Source of the DNA: Chryseobacterium gregarium DSM 19109
GTDB taxonomy: Bacteria; Bacteroidota; Bacteroidia; Flavobacteriales; Weeksellaceae
Reading direction: 5' to 3'
DNA: 32,253 nucleotides
NCBI RefSeq assembly: GCF_000430845.1
Contig: NZ_AUMU01000022.1
Span: 1-32,253, forward strand
Shown: in pieces, positions 17,226-24,597 of the stretch
Numbering within the stretch: position 1 is the stretch's first letter
Layout of the letters: each line of letters begins with the position of its first letter
Notes under the pieces: generated by a model
Database searches by the model: none
Told to the model about the DNA's origin: nothing
What the model saw: the letters and a program-made list of their open reading frames with translations, nothing else
Position numbers and translations under genes: made by a program

Positions 17226-18374
17226 ATGATACAACTTCCCCTATCCAAGCTTTCCGATGTCGGAACGACCATTTTCAGCCAGATGACACAGCTGGCCCAG
17301 GACCATGACGCCATTAACCTTTCCCAGGGCTTTCCGGATTTTATGTCGGACCCTGAGCTGCTGGGCTACGCAGAGGATTTCATCAGAAAAGGCTTTAATC
17401 AGTATGCCCCGATGGGCGGTATGATGGGTTTAAAGGAAGCCATCGCCGGAAAGATTGAAGACAGCCATCAGGCCGTGTACCATCCCGAGTCCGAAATTAC
17501 CGTAACGGCAGGCGGCACCCAGGCCATTTTCACGGCCATCGCCGCTTTGGTGAAAAAAGGCGATGAGGTCATTATTTTCGAACCGGCCTATGACTGTTAT
17601 GAGCCTACCGTGGAGCTTTTCGGGGGCATTGTAAAACGCTTCGAAATGAAAGCCCCGGAATATGAAATCGACTGGACCGCCGTAAAAGGCCTGGTGAGTG
17701 AAAATACTAGGATGATCATCCTTAATAACCCGAACAACCCTTCGGGAAGGATTTTAAAAGAGCATGACCTTCAGGAACTGACCGGTATCGTCAAAGGGAC
17801 TTCGATACTGATCCTCAGTGACGAGGTGTATGAAAACATCGTGTTCGACGGGAAACAGCACCTGAGCATCTGCCGGTACCCTGGCCTGAAGGAAAGGAGC
17901 CTGATGGTCGCTTCTTTCGGAAAGCTCTTCCATGTAACCGGCTGGAAGATCGGGTATTGCGCCGCGCCGAAAAACCTGACGGATGAATTCAGGAAAGTCC
18001 ACCAGTTTAACGTATTTTCCGTGAATGCCCCCCTCCAGCTGGCCCTGGCGGAATACATGAAAAACCCGGAGCATTACCTGTATTTAAATACGTTCTTCCA
18101 GGAAAAAAGGGATTTTTTAAGACGGGGGCTGGCCAATACGCCTTTTGAACTGCTGGACTGCGAGGGGACCTATTTCCAGGCTTTGAAATATGACAGGATC
18201 TCCGACAAGAATGATTTTGACTTCGCCAAGGAACTGACGGTGACCCATAAAGTAGCCAGCGTGCCTTTCTCTTCGTTCTATAAGAATAAAAAGAACGAGC
18301 ATGTGATCCGCCTGTGTTTTGCCAAAAAGGAAGAAACGCTGGAGAAAGCACTCGAACACCTGTCAAAGCTCTGA
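17226..18374 (+). CDS. Methionine aminotransferase (PLP-dependent, class I/II, YbdL-like)
   Basis: 382 residues, the full class I/II fold. NLSQGFPDF at 31-39 binds the substrate carboxylate side, NNPNNPSG is at 167-174, SDEVY at 198-202 holds the aspartate that pairs with the cofactor pyridine nitrogen, and K233 in SFGKLFHVTGWKIGY forms the Schiff base with pyridoxal phosphate. The block SFGK-x-(Y/F)-HVTGWK is very close to E. coli YbdL, which prefers methionine, and to kynurenine aminotransferases; substrate choice cannot be settled from sequence. It may carry out the last step of methionine salvage (ketomethylthiobutyrate to methionine). It is monocistronic, between terminators. Confidence 0.88.
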   Translation: MIQLPLSKLSDVGTTIFSQMTQLAQDHDAINLSQGFPDFMSDPELLGYAEDFIRKGFNQYAPMGGMMGLKEAIAGKIEDSHQAVYHPESEITVTAGGTQAIFTAIAALVKKGDEVIIFEPAYDCYEPTVELFGGIVKRFEMKAPEYEIDWTAVKGLVSENTRMIILNNPNNPSGRILKEHDLQELTGIVKGTSILILSDEVYENIVFDGKQHLSICRYPGLKERSLMVASFGKLFHVTGWKIGYCAAPKNLTDEFRKVHQFNVFSVNAPLQLALAEYMKNPEHYLYLNTFFQEKRDFLRRGLANTPFELLDCEGTYFQALKYDRISDKNDFDFAKELTVTHKVASVPFSSFYKNKKNEHVIRLCFAKKEETLEKALEHLSKL

Positions 18375-18377
18375 ATA

Positions 18378-18414
18378 AAAAAGGGTGGCTGAGATTCTCA
18401 AAGCCACCCTTTTT
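18378..18414. terminator. Bidirectional terminator, aminotransferase / SDR
   Basis: AAAAAGGGTGGCT pairs perfectly with AGCCACCCTTTTT around an 11-nt loop. A-run and T-run flank it, so it can work on both strands between convergent genes whose coding ends are at 18374 and 18418. Confidence 0.92.
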
Positions 18415-18417
18415 AAT

Positions 18418-19182
18418 TTAAAGGAACATTCCGCCGGAAGCCTCGATCCGCTGTCCGTTGATCCAGCGCGCTTCTTCCGTGCACAGGAAGGCTACCACGC
18501 CCCCGATATCATCCGGGACACCGGCTCTTCCCAATGCGGTAGCACCGGCAACCATGGCGTTCACCTGTTCGTCATCCCGGGTTCTGCCGCCTCCGAAATC
18601 CGTTTCAATGGCCCCCGGAGCCACGACATTCGCTTTGATTTTTTTCGGGCCCAATTCCTTGGCCATATACCGGGTCAGCATCTCGACCCCGGCTTTCACC
18701 GAGCCGTACACGGAGGATCCAGGTAAGGCGAACCTTGCCAGGCCGGAAGACACATTGATGATCCCGCCGTGCTCATTGATAAAAGGCAGGAATTTCTGGG
18801 TCAGGAAGAATACGCCTTTAAAGTGGATATCCACCACATCATCCAGCTGCTTCTCCGTCACTTCGGCAATCGGGGAATACAAAGCCGTTCCCGCATTGTT
18901 GACCAGGAAGTCGATGTTCCTGCTACCGGTATTTTCTTCCAGGTGGTCGCCGACGGTTTTTACAAAAGCATCAAAGCTTCCTGTATCCCTCGTATCCAGC
19001 GGGTAGGCAATGGCTTTCCTTCCCATAGCCTGGATTTCACCGACGGTGTTCTCTGCTTCTTCCCGGTTGCTTCTGTAGGTAATGATAACGTCAAGGCCTT
19101 TTTCCGCGATTTTTATAGCGGCATTCCTGCCCAGCCCGCGGCTGCCGCCGGTGATCAATGCGATTTTTGTTCTTGTTTCCAT
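18418..19182 (-). CDS. SDR-family NAD(P)-dependent oxidoreductase
   Basis: 254 residues from the ATG at 19182. The frame stays open upstream to 19356, but that extension would overlap the end of the araC-type gene and adds sequence unlike any SDR, so METRTKIALITGG is preferred. Classical SDR motifs: cofactor loop TGGSRGLG at 11-18, NNAG at 95-98, catalytic serine in NVSSG at 143-147, YGSVK with Y159 and K163, and PGAIETD at 189-195. The substrate is unknown. It lies 88 nt downstream of the AraC-type regulator on the same strand, a layout common where the regulator controls the oxidoreductase. Confidence 0.93.
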   Translation of the reverse strand: METRTKIALITGGSRGLGRNAAIKIAEKGLDVIITYRSNREEAENTVGEIQAMGRKAIAYPLDTRDTGSFDAFVKTVGDHLEENTGSRNIDFLVNNAGTALYSPIAEVTEKQLDDVVDIHFKGVFFLTQKFLPFINEHGGIINVSSGLARFALPGSSVYGSVKAGVEMLTRYMAKELGPKKIKANVVAPGAIETDFGGGRTRDDEQVNAMVAGATALGRAGVPDDIGGVVAFLCTEEARWINGQRIEASGGMFL

Positions 19183-19270
19183 ATTTTTAATTGGTTTTAC
19201 TACCGCAAAGTTCTGAATTTCCCGGATGGGTATGCTTGCTCCAATCAAACTGAAATTTGCAAAATTCAAA

Positions 19271-20218
19271 TCACGAACGGAATTCCACGGGAGGCATCGA
19301 TGTTTTCTTTTTAAAGAAATTGGAAAAATGGGCAATCTCTTCGAATCCCAGGGCATAGGAAATTTCCGACACCGTCCACCGGGTCTGCCTCAACAGGATC
19401 TTGGCTTCCTGGACTACCCTTTCCGAAATGATCTCCGTGGTGGTTTTTCCCGTGCTTTCTTTCAGCTTTTTATTTAAATAATTAACGTGGACTGCCAGGC
19501 GGTCTGCATAATCTTTCGCCGTCTTCAGCTGCAGCCGCTGATCCGGGGATTCGATAGGGAACTGCCGCTCCAGCAGTTCGATAAACAACGACACCACCCG
19601 TAGAGAAGCATCATTGGAAGCCGAAAGCGTTGCGGCCGGCTGCAGCTTCTGGCCGTAATGCACCAGTTCCAGCACATAGTTCCGGATCAGGTCATACTTA
19701 AAGAGATAATCCGAGGTGATTTCTTTTTTAATCTTTGTAAACAGCTGCTCTATTTCATCGGCAAGCGCATCGTCAATCTCAAACAAAGGGATATTTCCGG
19801 GCTGGAAGATCGGCAGGTCCTCAAGCGTAGGGTGAGATTTGTCCCTGATAAAAAAATCTTCGGTAAAGACACAGAAACTGCCCGACTGTTCCGGGTCTTC
19901 GGGGATCCAGTGGTACGGCACTTTCGGTGTGGCAAACAGAAGGGCATTCTGCCGGATCCGGATCGTCTTGTCTGCATATTCCGCCCTGTTCTTCCCCCGT
20001 ATCAGGCTGATCTTGTAATATTTCCTTCTGTTATAGGGCATTTCAGAAGTCATCTTCATTTTCTCAATAGTCTGGGCAATATCAAAAACATTAAAATGCC
20101 CGATATCCTTATGCATCCCTTTCGGGAAAATACTTTCCAGGTCCGTTCCGAGCTTGCCCGTCATTTCCCGGTAGAAATCCTCAAGGGAGGTATGTGAAGT
20201 ATGGGCGGTTTTATCCAT
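19271..20218 (-). CDS. AraC-family transcriptional regulator
   Basis: 315 residues. The N-terminal part (about 20-190) is a cupin-like sensor region (for example KYYKISLIRGKNRAEYADKTIRI). The C-terminal part (about 215-315) is the double helix-turn-helix of the AraC family, with HVNYLNKKLKESTGKTTTEII, then ILLRQTRWTVSEISYALGFEE and HFSNFFKKKTSMPPVEFR. The inducer cannot be read from sequence. It is followed by the SDR gene, so an autoregulated AraC-SDR unit is plausible. A -7 box sits 19 nt before the start. Confidence 0.93.
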   Translation of the reverse strand: MDKTAHTSHTSLEDFYREMTGKLGTDLESIFPKGMHKDIGHFNVFDIAQTIEKMKMTSEMPYNRRKYYKISLIRGKNRAEYADKTIRIRQNALLFATPKVPYHWIPEDPEQSGSFCVFTEDFFIRDKSHPTLEDLPIFQPGNIPLFEIDDALADEIEQLFTKIKKEITSDYLFKYDLIRNYVLELVHYGQKLQPAATLSASNDASLRVVSLFIELLERQFPIESPDQRLQLKTAKDYADRLAVHVNYLNKKLKESTGKTTTEIISERVVQEAKILLRQTRWTVSEISYALGFEEIAHFSNFFKKKTSMPPVEFRS

Positions 20219-20237
20219 GATTGAAATTTGTAAAAAT

Positions 20238-20245
20238 CAAAGGTA
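20238..20245 (-). promoter_or_regulatory. -7 box for the AraC-type regulator
   Basis: On the minus strand it reads TACCTTTG, an exact TAnnTTTG, 19 nt before the ATG at 20218. The coding end of the upstream lipoprotein gene is 20267, so the promoter is squeezed into the 48-nt gap and may reach into that gene. Confidence 0.55.
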
Positions 20246-20266
20246 CGCAAATCTTGTGTCTTACGG

Positions 20267-21355
20267 TTAAATAACGATGCCTCCCACTAATTCCAACACC
20301 CATTTGCCGTTCCGGTATTCGGCAGAATACTCATTTTCAAAACTGCTTCCTGATGTTGAAATATAAAATAGGTTCTCGTCAAGGGTACTTCTTTTAATTT
20401 TGGAAATACCATCTCTTGTAACATCCGTCATTTTTACATAACCGGTTTTCTTCCGGTCACTTTCCGGTATAAATAAAACCCTTGCATCCGGGCTGACCTG
20501 ATGGAAATAGTCGCAGTCGCTTTCAAAGACAGTAAAAGTATAATGCAGTGTCTTTAGATTACCGGGGGTTTCCGCATACGCGGGGAGCATTAATTCGTAA
20601 AGTTGGGTAAATTTATTTTTACCGGATATAAACATAGGATTGAGATCATCGAAATCACTGATGCCGTCTCCGTCGGTATCTTTGCTGTCCGGGTTCAGTC
20701 CGAAACTTTGCTCGAAGATATCATTGTACCCGTCATGGTCAGAATCCCTTGTCAGATTTTCCAGGCTCATTGTAAACAATTTACCGTCGCTTATTGCCGA
20801 ATAATCGTCATATCCGGGTAATCCGGGAACCTTTACCATTTTCACGAGGCTTCCCTGCAATTGAAGGAATCCGTTTTCTATCATCGGCTCCTGCTGGAGA
20901 TCATTAATGTAGTAATGGCTGAAGCTTAAGCCCAGAAAATACGCATAGGATTGGTCATTTTCAATGGTGCATAGCCAGAATCCCAGCTCATTCCTTGCCA
21001 GGGCATAGATAACATTTCCCGCCTGCTGTTGATGGGAAAATAAAAAACGGTCTGAAAACCTTTCTGTAAATACCTTGTATTCTGCCTGATAATTGTCCCA
21101 CCATCTCTTTCCTATCCTATCATCATCGTAAAGGTGTTTTAAGCGGGTACTGTCCTGCCTGAAGGTCCGGTATTCTGTAAGGTCTGTAATATCAAGGTAA
21201 CCGGGCTTATGTTCCAGAATTTGTTTTACCGTAAATGGCTTTTTCTCTATATATGATTTGAAAGTCTGCTCACGGTCACCGGCAAAACACCTGTCTTCAA
21301 TACTTCTGGAACAGGAAAAGAATAAAATAAAAGTAATAAAATATAAGATTCTCAT
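20267..21355 (-). CDS. Lipoprotein with thrombospondin type 3-like calcium repeats
   Basis: 362 residues. MRILYFITFILFFSC is a short lipoprotein signal with the acylated cysteine at 15, so the protein is anchored to a membrane, probably the outer one. At about 204-240 lie two aspartate-rich calcium-binding repeats (DSDHDGYNDIFE, then DTDGDGISDFDD), of the kind found in thrombospondin type 3 and OmpA-linked proteins. The rest (25-200, 245-362) matches no family I recognise. The function is unknown. It precedes the AraC/SDR pair on the same strand with a 48-nt gap, which may be coincidental. Confidence 0.75.
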   Translation of the reverse strand: MRILYFITFILFFSCSRSIEDRCFAGDREQTFKSYIEKKPFTVKQILEHKPGYLDITDLTEYRTFRQDSTRLKHLYDDDRIGKRWWDNYQAEYKVFTERFSDRFLFSHQQQAGNVIYALARNELGFWLCTIENDQSYAYFLGLSFSHYYINDLQQEPMIENGFLQLQGSLVKMVKVPGLPGYDDYSAISDGKLFTMSLENLTRDSDHDGYNDIFEQSFGLNPDSKDTDGDGISDFDDLNPMFISGKNKFTQLYELMLPAYAETPGNLKTLHYTFTVFESDCDYFHQVSPDARVLFIPESDRKKTGYVKMTDVTRDGISKIKRSTLDENLFYISTSGSSFENEYSAEYRNGKWVLELVGGIVI

Positions 21356-21481
21356 TATTAAAAGTTTGACTGGTCAATACAAAAAGTGCTCCCAAATAGG
21401 AAAGGCGGACAGCTTTCCAGATCTAAGTAATAAATTATTTTCAGCGGTTATATACTTGGGTTTTTTACCTTATAAAATATT

Positions 21482-21524
21482 TTTCCAGAATAGGTGAGAT
21501 ATATCCATTTATTTTCTAAATTAG
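21482..21524 (+). promoter_or_regulatory. Conserved promoter block of peptide gene 1
   Basis: TTTCCA at 21482-21487, GGTGA and ATATC in the middle, TTATTTTC, then the -7-like TAAATTAG at 21517-21524, 28 nt before the ATG. The same order of elements lies before peptide genes 2 and 3. No -33 TTG is present. Confidence 0.55.
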
Positions 21525-21552
21525 CATCAGTCAAATACATAAAATTATCATT

Positions 21553-21738
21553 ATGAAAAACCAGAATTTAAACAACGGTAAAAAATTAAACAAAAAACAG
21601 CTTCGCTCCATTACAGGAGGATTACTGGATTGTCTGGGCGGAAGCTGTCCGACTCTTGACGGATGTCCTCCGCTTAATGAATTTGGGTGTATTACCATTT
21701 CCAAATCCTGCGCGCAATCTATATGCAGACCTATGTAA
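21553..21738 (+). CDS. GG-leader cysteine-rich bacteriocin-like peptide 1
   Basis: 61 residues. Residues 1-23 are a leader ending KKLNKKQLRSITGG, the double-glycine form cut by C39-type peptidases of peptide exporters; such leaders are widespread in Chryseobacterium 'bacteriocin-like' proteins. The predicted 38-residue core has six cysteines (C27, C32, C38, C46, C53, C58). The last four have the spacing C-x7-C-x6-C-x4-C, identical to peptides 2 and 3; the first two are extra. Whether the core is disulfide-bonded or enzymatically modified cannot be told, as no modification or export gene is nearby. It has its own promoter block and terminator. Antimicrobial activity is inference only. Confidence 0.8.
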   Translation: MKNQNLNNGKKLNKKQLRSITGGLLDCLGGSCPTLDGCPPLNEFGCITISKSCAQSICRPM

Positions 21739-21761
21739 ATACATGAATGTATTTTACATAA

Positions 21762-21794
21762 AATACCGTCTGAATCAGACGGTATTCTTTTTTT
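21762..21794 (+). terminator. Terminator of peptide gene 1
   Basis: AATACCGTCT pairs with AGACGGTATT around GAATC, followed by CTTTTTTT. It lies 23 nt after the stop at 21738, so peptide gene 1 is a single-gene transcript. Confidence 0.92.
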
Positions 21795-21804
21795 ATTTAA
21801 TAAA

Positions 21805-21848
21805 TTTCCACTGTAAGTGATTTATATCACAATATTTTATTAACTTAG
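21805..21848 (+). promoter_or_regulatory. Conserved promoter block of peptide gene 2 with CRP/FNR-like palindrome
   Basis: TTTCCA at 21805-21810, the perfect palindrome GTGATTTATATCAC at 21817-21830, then TAACTTAG at 21841-21848, 30 nt before the ATG. The palindrome resembles the CRP/FNR-family site (TGTGA-N6-TCACA) and occupies the place of the missing -33 element. Confidence 0.55.
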
Positions 21849-21878
21849 TCTTCACTAACTCACTAAAAATCAATTGTT

Positions 21879-22040
21879 ATGAAAAACCATCAGGTAAACA
21901 ACGGGAAAAAATTAAACAAAAAACAGCTTCGCTCCATTACAGGAGGTTTAATGCAGTGCCGCGACCCGAAGACAAATGCTTGCAGGGTATTTTCGAATGG
22001 CTGTGCAGAATTCGACTGTCGTCCCGGATTAATTCCATAA
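21879..22040 (+). CDS. GG-leader cysteine-rich bacteriocin-like peptide 2
   Basis: 53 residues. The leader (1-23) is nearly the same as in peptide 1, with a 41-nt identical stretch (21906-21946 versus 21580-21620) covering KKLNKKQLRSITGG. The 30-residue core has four cysteines, C27, C35, C42 and C47, in the frame C-x7-C-x6-C-x4-C, with CRDPKTNAC and CAEFDC. Peptide 3 has the same positions. The start is the only ATG that gives the leader, 30 nt after the promoter block. A terminator follows. The activity is unknown; a bacteriocin-like, secreted role is inferred from the leader type. Confidence 0.8.
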   Translation: MKNHQVNNGKKLNKKQLRSITGGLMQCRDPKTNACRVFSNGCAEFDCRPGLIP

Positions 22041-22057
22041 CCAGGAAATTTTAGATA

Positions 22058-22090
22058 AAATACCACCCTACCCGGGGTGGTATTTTTTTC
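22058..22090 (+). terminator. Terminator of peptide gene 2
   Basis: AAATACCACCC pairs with GGGTGGTATTT around a 6-nt loop, followed by a T-run. It lies 17 nt after the stop at 22040. Confidence 0.92.
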
Positions 22091-22235
22091 ACCTCTATAA
22101 CCTGATACCGTTATAATAAACAGGTTGATATCATACAATGAAATTCATGATGCACTAAAATCTCCCCGGCCTGTACACAAAAAATGCCGGCCTTAAGGGT
22201 AAACTTTAAATACCACTTATCTTAATCGAATTAAA

Positions 22236-22279
22236 TTTCCAACAAAAGTGATTTAATATCAATAATTTTCATAACTTAG
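22236..22279 (+). promoter_or_regulatory. Conserved promoter block of peptide gene 3
   Basis: TTTCCA at 22236-22241, AGTGATTTAATATCAA (a degenerate form of the palindrome in block 2), then TAACTTAG at 22272-22279, 30 nt before the ATG. From TAACTTAG to the start codon it matches block 2 at all but one base. Confidence 0.55.
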
Positions 22280-22309
22280 TCTTCACTAACTCACTAAAAA
22301 TCAATCGTT

Positions 22310-22480
22310 ATGAAAAACCAGCATGTAAACAGCGGAAAAAAACTAAGCAAAAAAGAATTAAGAACAATTAAAGGAGGGAAAGAACAATGTATTGACCCTT
22401 TCACAGGAGGATGCAGAAAGTACGCGATCGCCTGTGCTGAACTGCAATGCCAGCCCACTATTCCGGATATTGAATTTTAG
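22310..22480 (+). CDS. GG-leader cysteine-rich bacteriocin-like peptide 3
   Basis: 56 residues. The leader (1-23) ends KKLSKKELRTIKGG. The 33-residue core has C27, C35, C42 and C47, the same positions and C-x7-C-x6-C-x4-C frame as peptide 2, with CIDPFTGGC and CAELQC; shared residues include DP, a following T, R after the second cysteine and CAE. It has a short acidic tail (PDIEF). The leader is more divergent at DNA level than that of peptides 1 and 2, although its 5' untranslated region is almost identical to that of gene 2. No immunity or transport gene is adjacent; ychF follows convergently. Confidence 0.8.
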   Translation: MKNQHVNSGKKLSKKELRTIKGGKEQCIDPFTGGCRKYAIACAELQCQPTIPDIEF

Positions 22481-22504
22481 AAAACGGAATTTTAAAACAA
22501 TTTA

Positions 22505-22539
22505 AAAAGCGCCCCAAAGTAATACTTTGAAGCGCTTTT
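22505..22539. terminator. Bidirectional terminator, peptide gene 3 / ychF
   Basis: AAAAGCGC pairs with GCGCTTTT, with an inner CAAAGTA/TACTTTG stem. It lies between convergent genes (coding ends 22480 and 22564). Confidence 0.85.
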
Positions 22540-22563
22540 CTTATATAACTAACTTTAATATTC

Positions 22564-23655
22564 TTATACGTTGAACCGGAAATGCATGATGTCCCCGTCC
22601 TTCACGATGTATTCTTTTCCTTCTACGGACAGTTTTCCGGCTTCCTTGATTTTGGCTTCCGAACCGTAGGTCATATAATCATCGAATTTGATCACCTCTG
22701 CACGGATAAACCCTTTTTCAAAATCCGTATGGATCACTCCCGCAGCCTGCGGAGCGGTCCAGCCCTGCCCGATGGTCCAGGCTCTTACTTCCTTCACCCC
22801 GGCCGTAAAATACGTCTGAAGCTTCAGCAGGTCATAGGCTTTTCTGATCAATCGGTTCACGCCCGGTTCTGTAAGTCCGAGTTCATCAAGGAAAATTTCT
22901 CTTTCCTCAAAAGTTTCCAGTTCATTGATATCCGCTTCAATCTGTGCCGCCAGTACCACGACTTCAGAACCTTCATTTTTAGCCATTTCCTCAATCCTGG
23001 GGATCCAGTCGTTTCCATTTTTAATGGAGTTTTCATCTACGTTGCACACGTAAAGCACCGGCTTGTTCGTCAGCAGCTGAACGTCACTGATAATAGTTCT
23101 TGTGGTATCATCCATCGCAAATTCCCTTGCATTCTTACCGTCCTCCAGGAATTTCTGAAGGCTCTGAAGGGTTTCATACGCTAAAATATCTTCCTTCTTG
23201 CCGGATTTGATGAATTTCTTCGCTTTATCAACAGCCTTTCCAACCGTTTCAAGATCCTTCAGCTGAAGCTCTATATCAATGATCTCCTTGTCCCGCATCG
23301 GGTCTACGGATCCTTCTACGTGGATGATATTGCCGTTGTCAAAACATCTCAATACATGGATGATCGCTTCGCACTCCCGGATATTGGCCAGGAACTGGTT
23401 CCCCAGTCCTTCCCCTTTGCTCGCTCCTTTTACAAGGCCTGCAATATCAACGATCTCTACCACAGCCGGCAGCACCCTTTCAGGCTTTACGATCTTCTCC
23501 AGCTCGAACAGGCGGTGATCCGGTACGGAAACCGTCCCGAGGTTGGGCTCGATGGTACAGAAAGGATAGTTGGCAGACTGCGCTTTGGCATTGCTCAGGC
23601 AGTTAAAAAGGGTTGATTTACCTACATTCGGTAAGCCTACGATTCCACATTTCAT
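22564..23655 (-). CDS. ychF: Obg-like ATPase YchF
   Basis: 363 residues, the expected length. The P-loop is GLPNVGKST at 6-14, followed by the switch blocks (EIVDIAGLVKGASKGEGLGNQFL), NVDE in place of the usual NKxD guanine motif, and a C-terminal TGS domain ending DIMHFRFNV. The altered fourth motif explains the family's ATP rather than GTP preference. YchF binds ribosomes and takes part in stress and redox responses, and is universally conserved. A -7 box lies 59 nt upstream. It ends at a terminator shared with the peptide cluster. Confidence 0.96.
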   Translation of the reverse strand: MKCGIVGLPNVGKSTLFNCLSNAKAQSANYPFCTIEPNLGTVSVPDHRLFELEKIVKPERVLPAVVEIVDIAGLVKGASKGEGLGNQFLANIRECEAIIHVLRCFDNGNIIHVEGSVDPMRDKEIIDIELQLKDLETVGKAVDKAKKFIKSGKKEDILAYETLQSLQKFLEDGKNAREFAMDDTTRTIISDVQLLTNKPVLYVCNVDENSIKNGNDWIPRIEEMAKNEGSEVVVLAAQIEADINELETFEEREIFLDELGLTEPGVNRLIRKAYDLLKLQTYFTAGVKEVRAWTIGQGWTAPQAAGVIHTDFEKGFIRAEVIKFDDYMTYGSEAKIKEAGKLSVEGKEYIVKDGDIMHFRFNV

Positions 23656-23714
23656 ATTTTCTTAGCTTTTAGCAATCGGCTTCCGGCTTCTTGCATGTTA
23701 AAAATAAAGGTGTG

Positions 23715-23722
23715 CAAAGATA
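23715..23722 (-). promoter_or_regulatory. -7 box for ychF
   Basis: On the minus strand it reads TATCTTTG, an exact TAnnTTTG, giving a leader of about 55 nt before the ATG at 23655. No clear -33 TTG is seen. Confidence 0.5.
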
Positions 23723-23742
23723 GTAATTTTAAAGGGAGTTTC

Positions 23743-23779
23743 ATAATAAAAAAATCTGCCGGCATGCCGGCAGATTTTT
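23743..23779 (-). terminator. 30-bp perfect palindrome, ferritin terminator
   Basis: Positions 23750-23779 are a perfect 30-bp palindrome centred on CCGGCATGCCGG. On the minus strand it is followed by a T-run, and it lies 32 nt after the ferritin stop. Just downstream is the ychF promoter. Confidence 0.88.
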
Positions 23780-23811
23780 GGGAAACTGCATATGATATAT
23801 CGTGTATCGTT

Positions 23812-24363
23812 CTAGGGATTCGCTCCCGTAGCATCCTGTGCCTGCTCGGCATCATCCGGCAAAGACTCCAGCGTCTTGTCAAGGCTGAACAGGGATTCGT
23901 CGCTTGCCCGGTCTCCGCCGGCAATTTTCAATTTATCAATCAGGTTCATGGCGAAGGTTTCCTCTTCGATCTGTTCTTTCACGAACCACTGAAGGAAATT
24001 CCATGAAGCCCAGTCTTTTTCTTCAAACGCGATGTTCACCAGGTTATAGATGGCCGTGGTATTGTCTACCTCGTGTTTGAAGACAAGGTCGAAACAATGG
24101 GTAAGGCTGGTGGGTTCTTCTCCGGGTGCAGGAAGCTCCTTGATTTTGGGTTTTCCGCCTCTGTTAAGGACGTATTGCATGAATTTCACGGCATGGTCCC
24201 TTTCTTCCTGGGCATGGCGGAAAAGAAAGTTTGAAATTCCGCCGTACCCTTTGTCAGCAGCCCAGATCCCATAATAAAAATACACCCTTGACTGTAAGTC
24301 TTCGGTGTTCATCTGGTCACTGAGTGCCTGTTCGAGCCTGGGTGAAAGTCTGTTGGTATTCAT
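23812..24363 (-). CDS. Ferritin (iron storage, ferroxidase)
   Basis: 183 residues, slightly longer than the usual 165-175 because of an acidic C-terminal tail. Iron-centre residues in ferritin positions: E21 in NTEDLQSR, E54 and H57 in QEERDHAVKF, then HEVDNTTAIYNL, and QWFVKEQIEEETF near 125-137. These oxidise Fe(II) and store iron in a 24-subunit shell. QSRVYFYYGIWAADKG differs from the common ASYxYLxMA of FtnA but is typical of related Flavobacteriia proteins. It is monocistronic, with a strong palindromic terminator. Its function complements YaaA (1542), though the two genes are not linked. Confidence 0.92.
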   Translation of the reverse strand: MNTNRLSPRLEQALSDQMNTEDLQSRVYFYYGIWAADKGYGGISNFLFRHAQEERDHAVKFMQYVLNRGGKPKIKELPAPGEEPTSLTHCFDLVFKHEVDNTTAIYNLVNIAFEEKDWASWNFLQWFVKEQIEEETFAMNLIDKLKIAGGDRASDESLFSLDKTLESLPDDAEQAQDATGANP

Positions 24364-24501
24364 AATTTTATCGTATTTAATGATTATGATGCTGATGATG
24401 CAAAAACAGTTCCGAGACCCCTGTATTTCGGATCACTCTACCCCACCCGATTTATAACCTGTTGAAATAAAGGATATTAAGCTTATAATTTATAGTTATT
24501 C

Positions 24502-24536
24502 TAAAATAAAACCGGCTCATAGGGAAATGAACCGGT
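24502..24536 (-). terminator. Likely terminator of the GHL10-like gene
   Basis: On the minus strand ACCGGTTCAT pairs with ATGAGCCGGT (one wobble) around a 6-nt loop and is followed by TTTATTTTAG. It lies about 150 nt after the stop at 24686. Confidence 0.6.
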
Positions 24537-24597
24537 CTTGTATTGTTATTTTAAAGGTTATAATGTAATAAGTAATTGTTATTTGGTTTGTATCTGA

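Noticed and set aside
19183..19356. In-frame N-terminal extension of the SDR gene (58 extra codons)
   Set aside because: It would overlap the end of the AraC-type gene, has no SDR-like sequence, and the ATG at 19182 directly precedes the cofactor-binding strand.
21553..22480. CRISPR-like or phase-variable repeat array
   Set aside because: The repeated units are coding leaders and promoters with irregular spacing; there are no uniform repeats or spacers.
23750..23779. 30-bp palindrome as a protein operator for ychF
   Set aside because: It is followed by a T-run on the ferritin strand right after the ferritin stop, so a terminator explains it.
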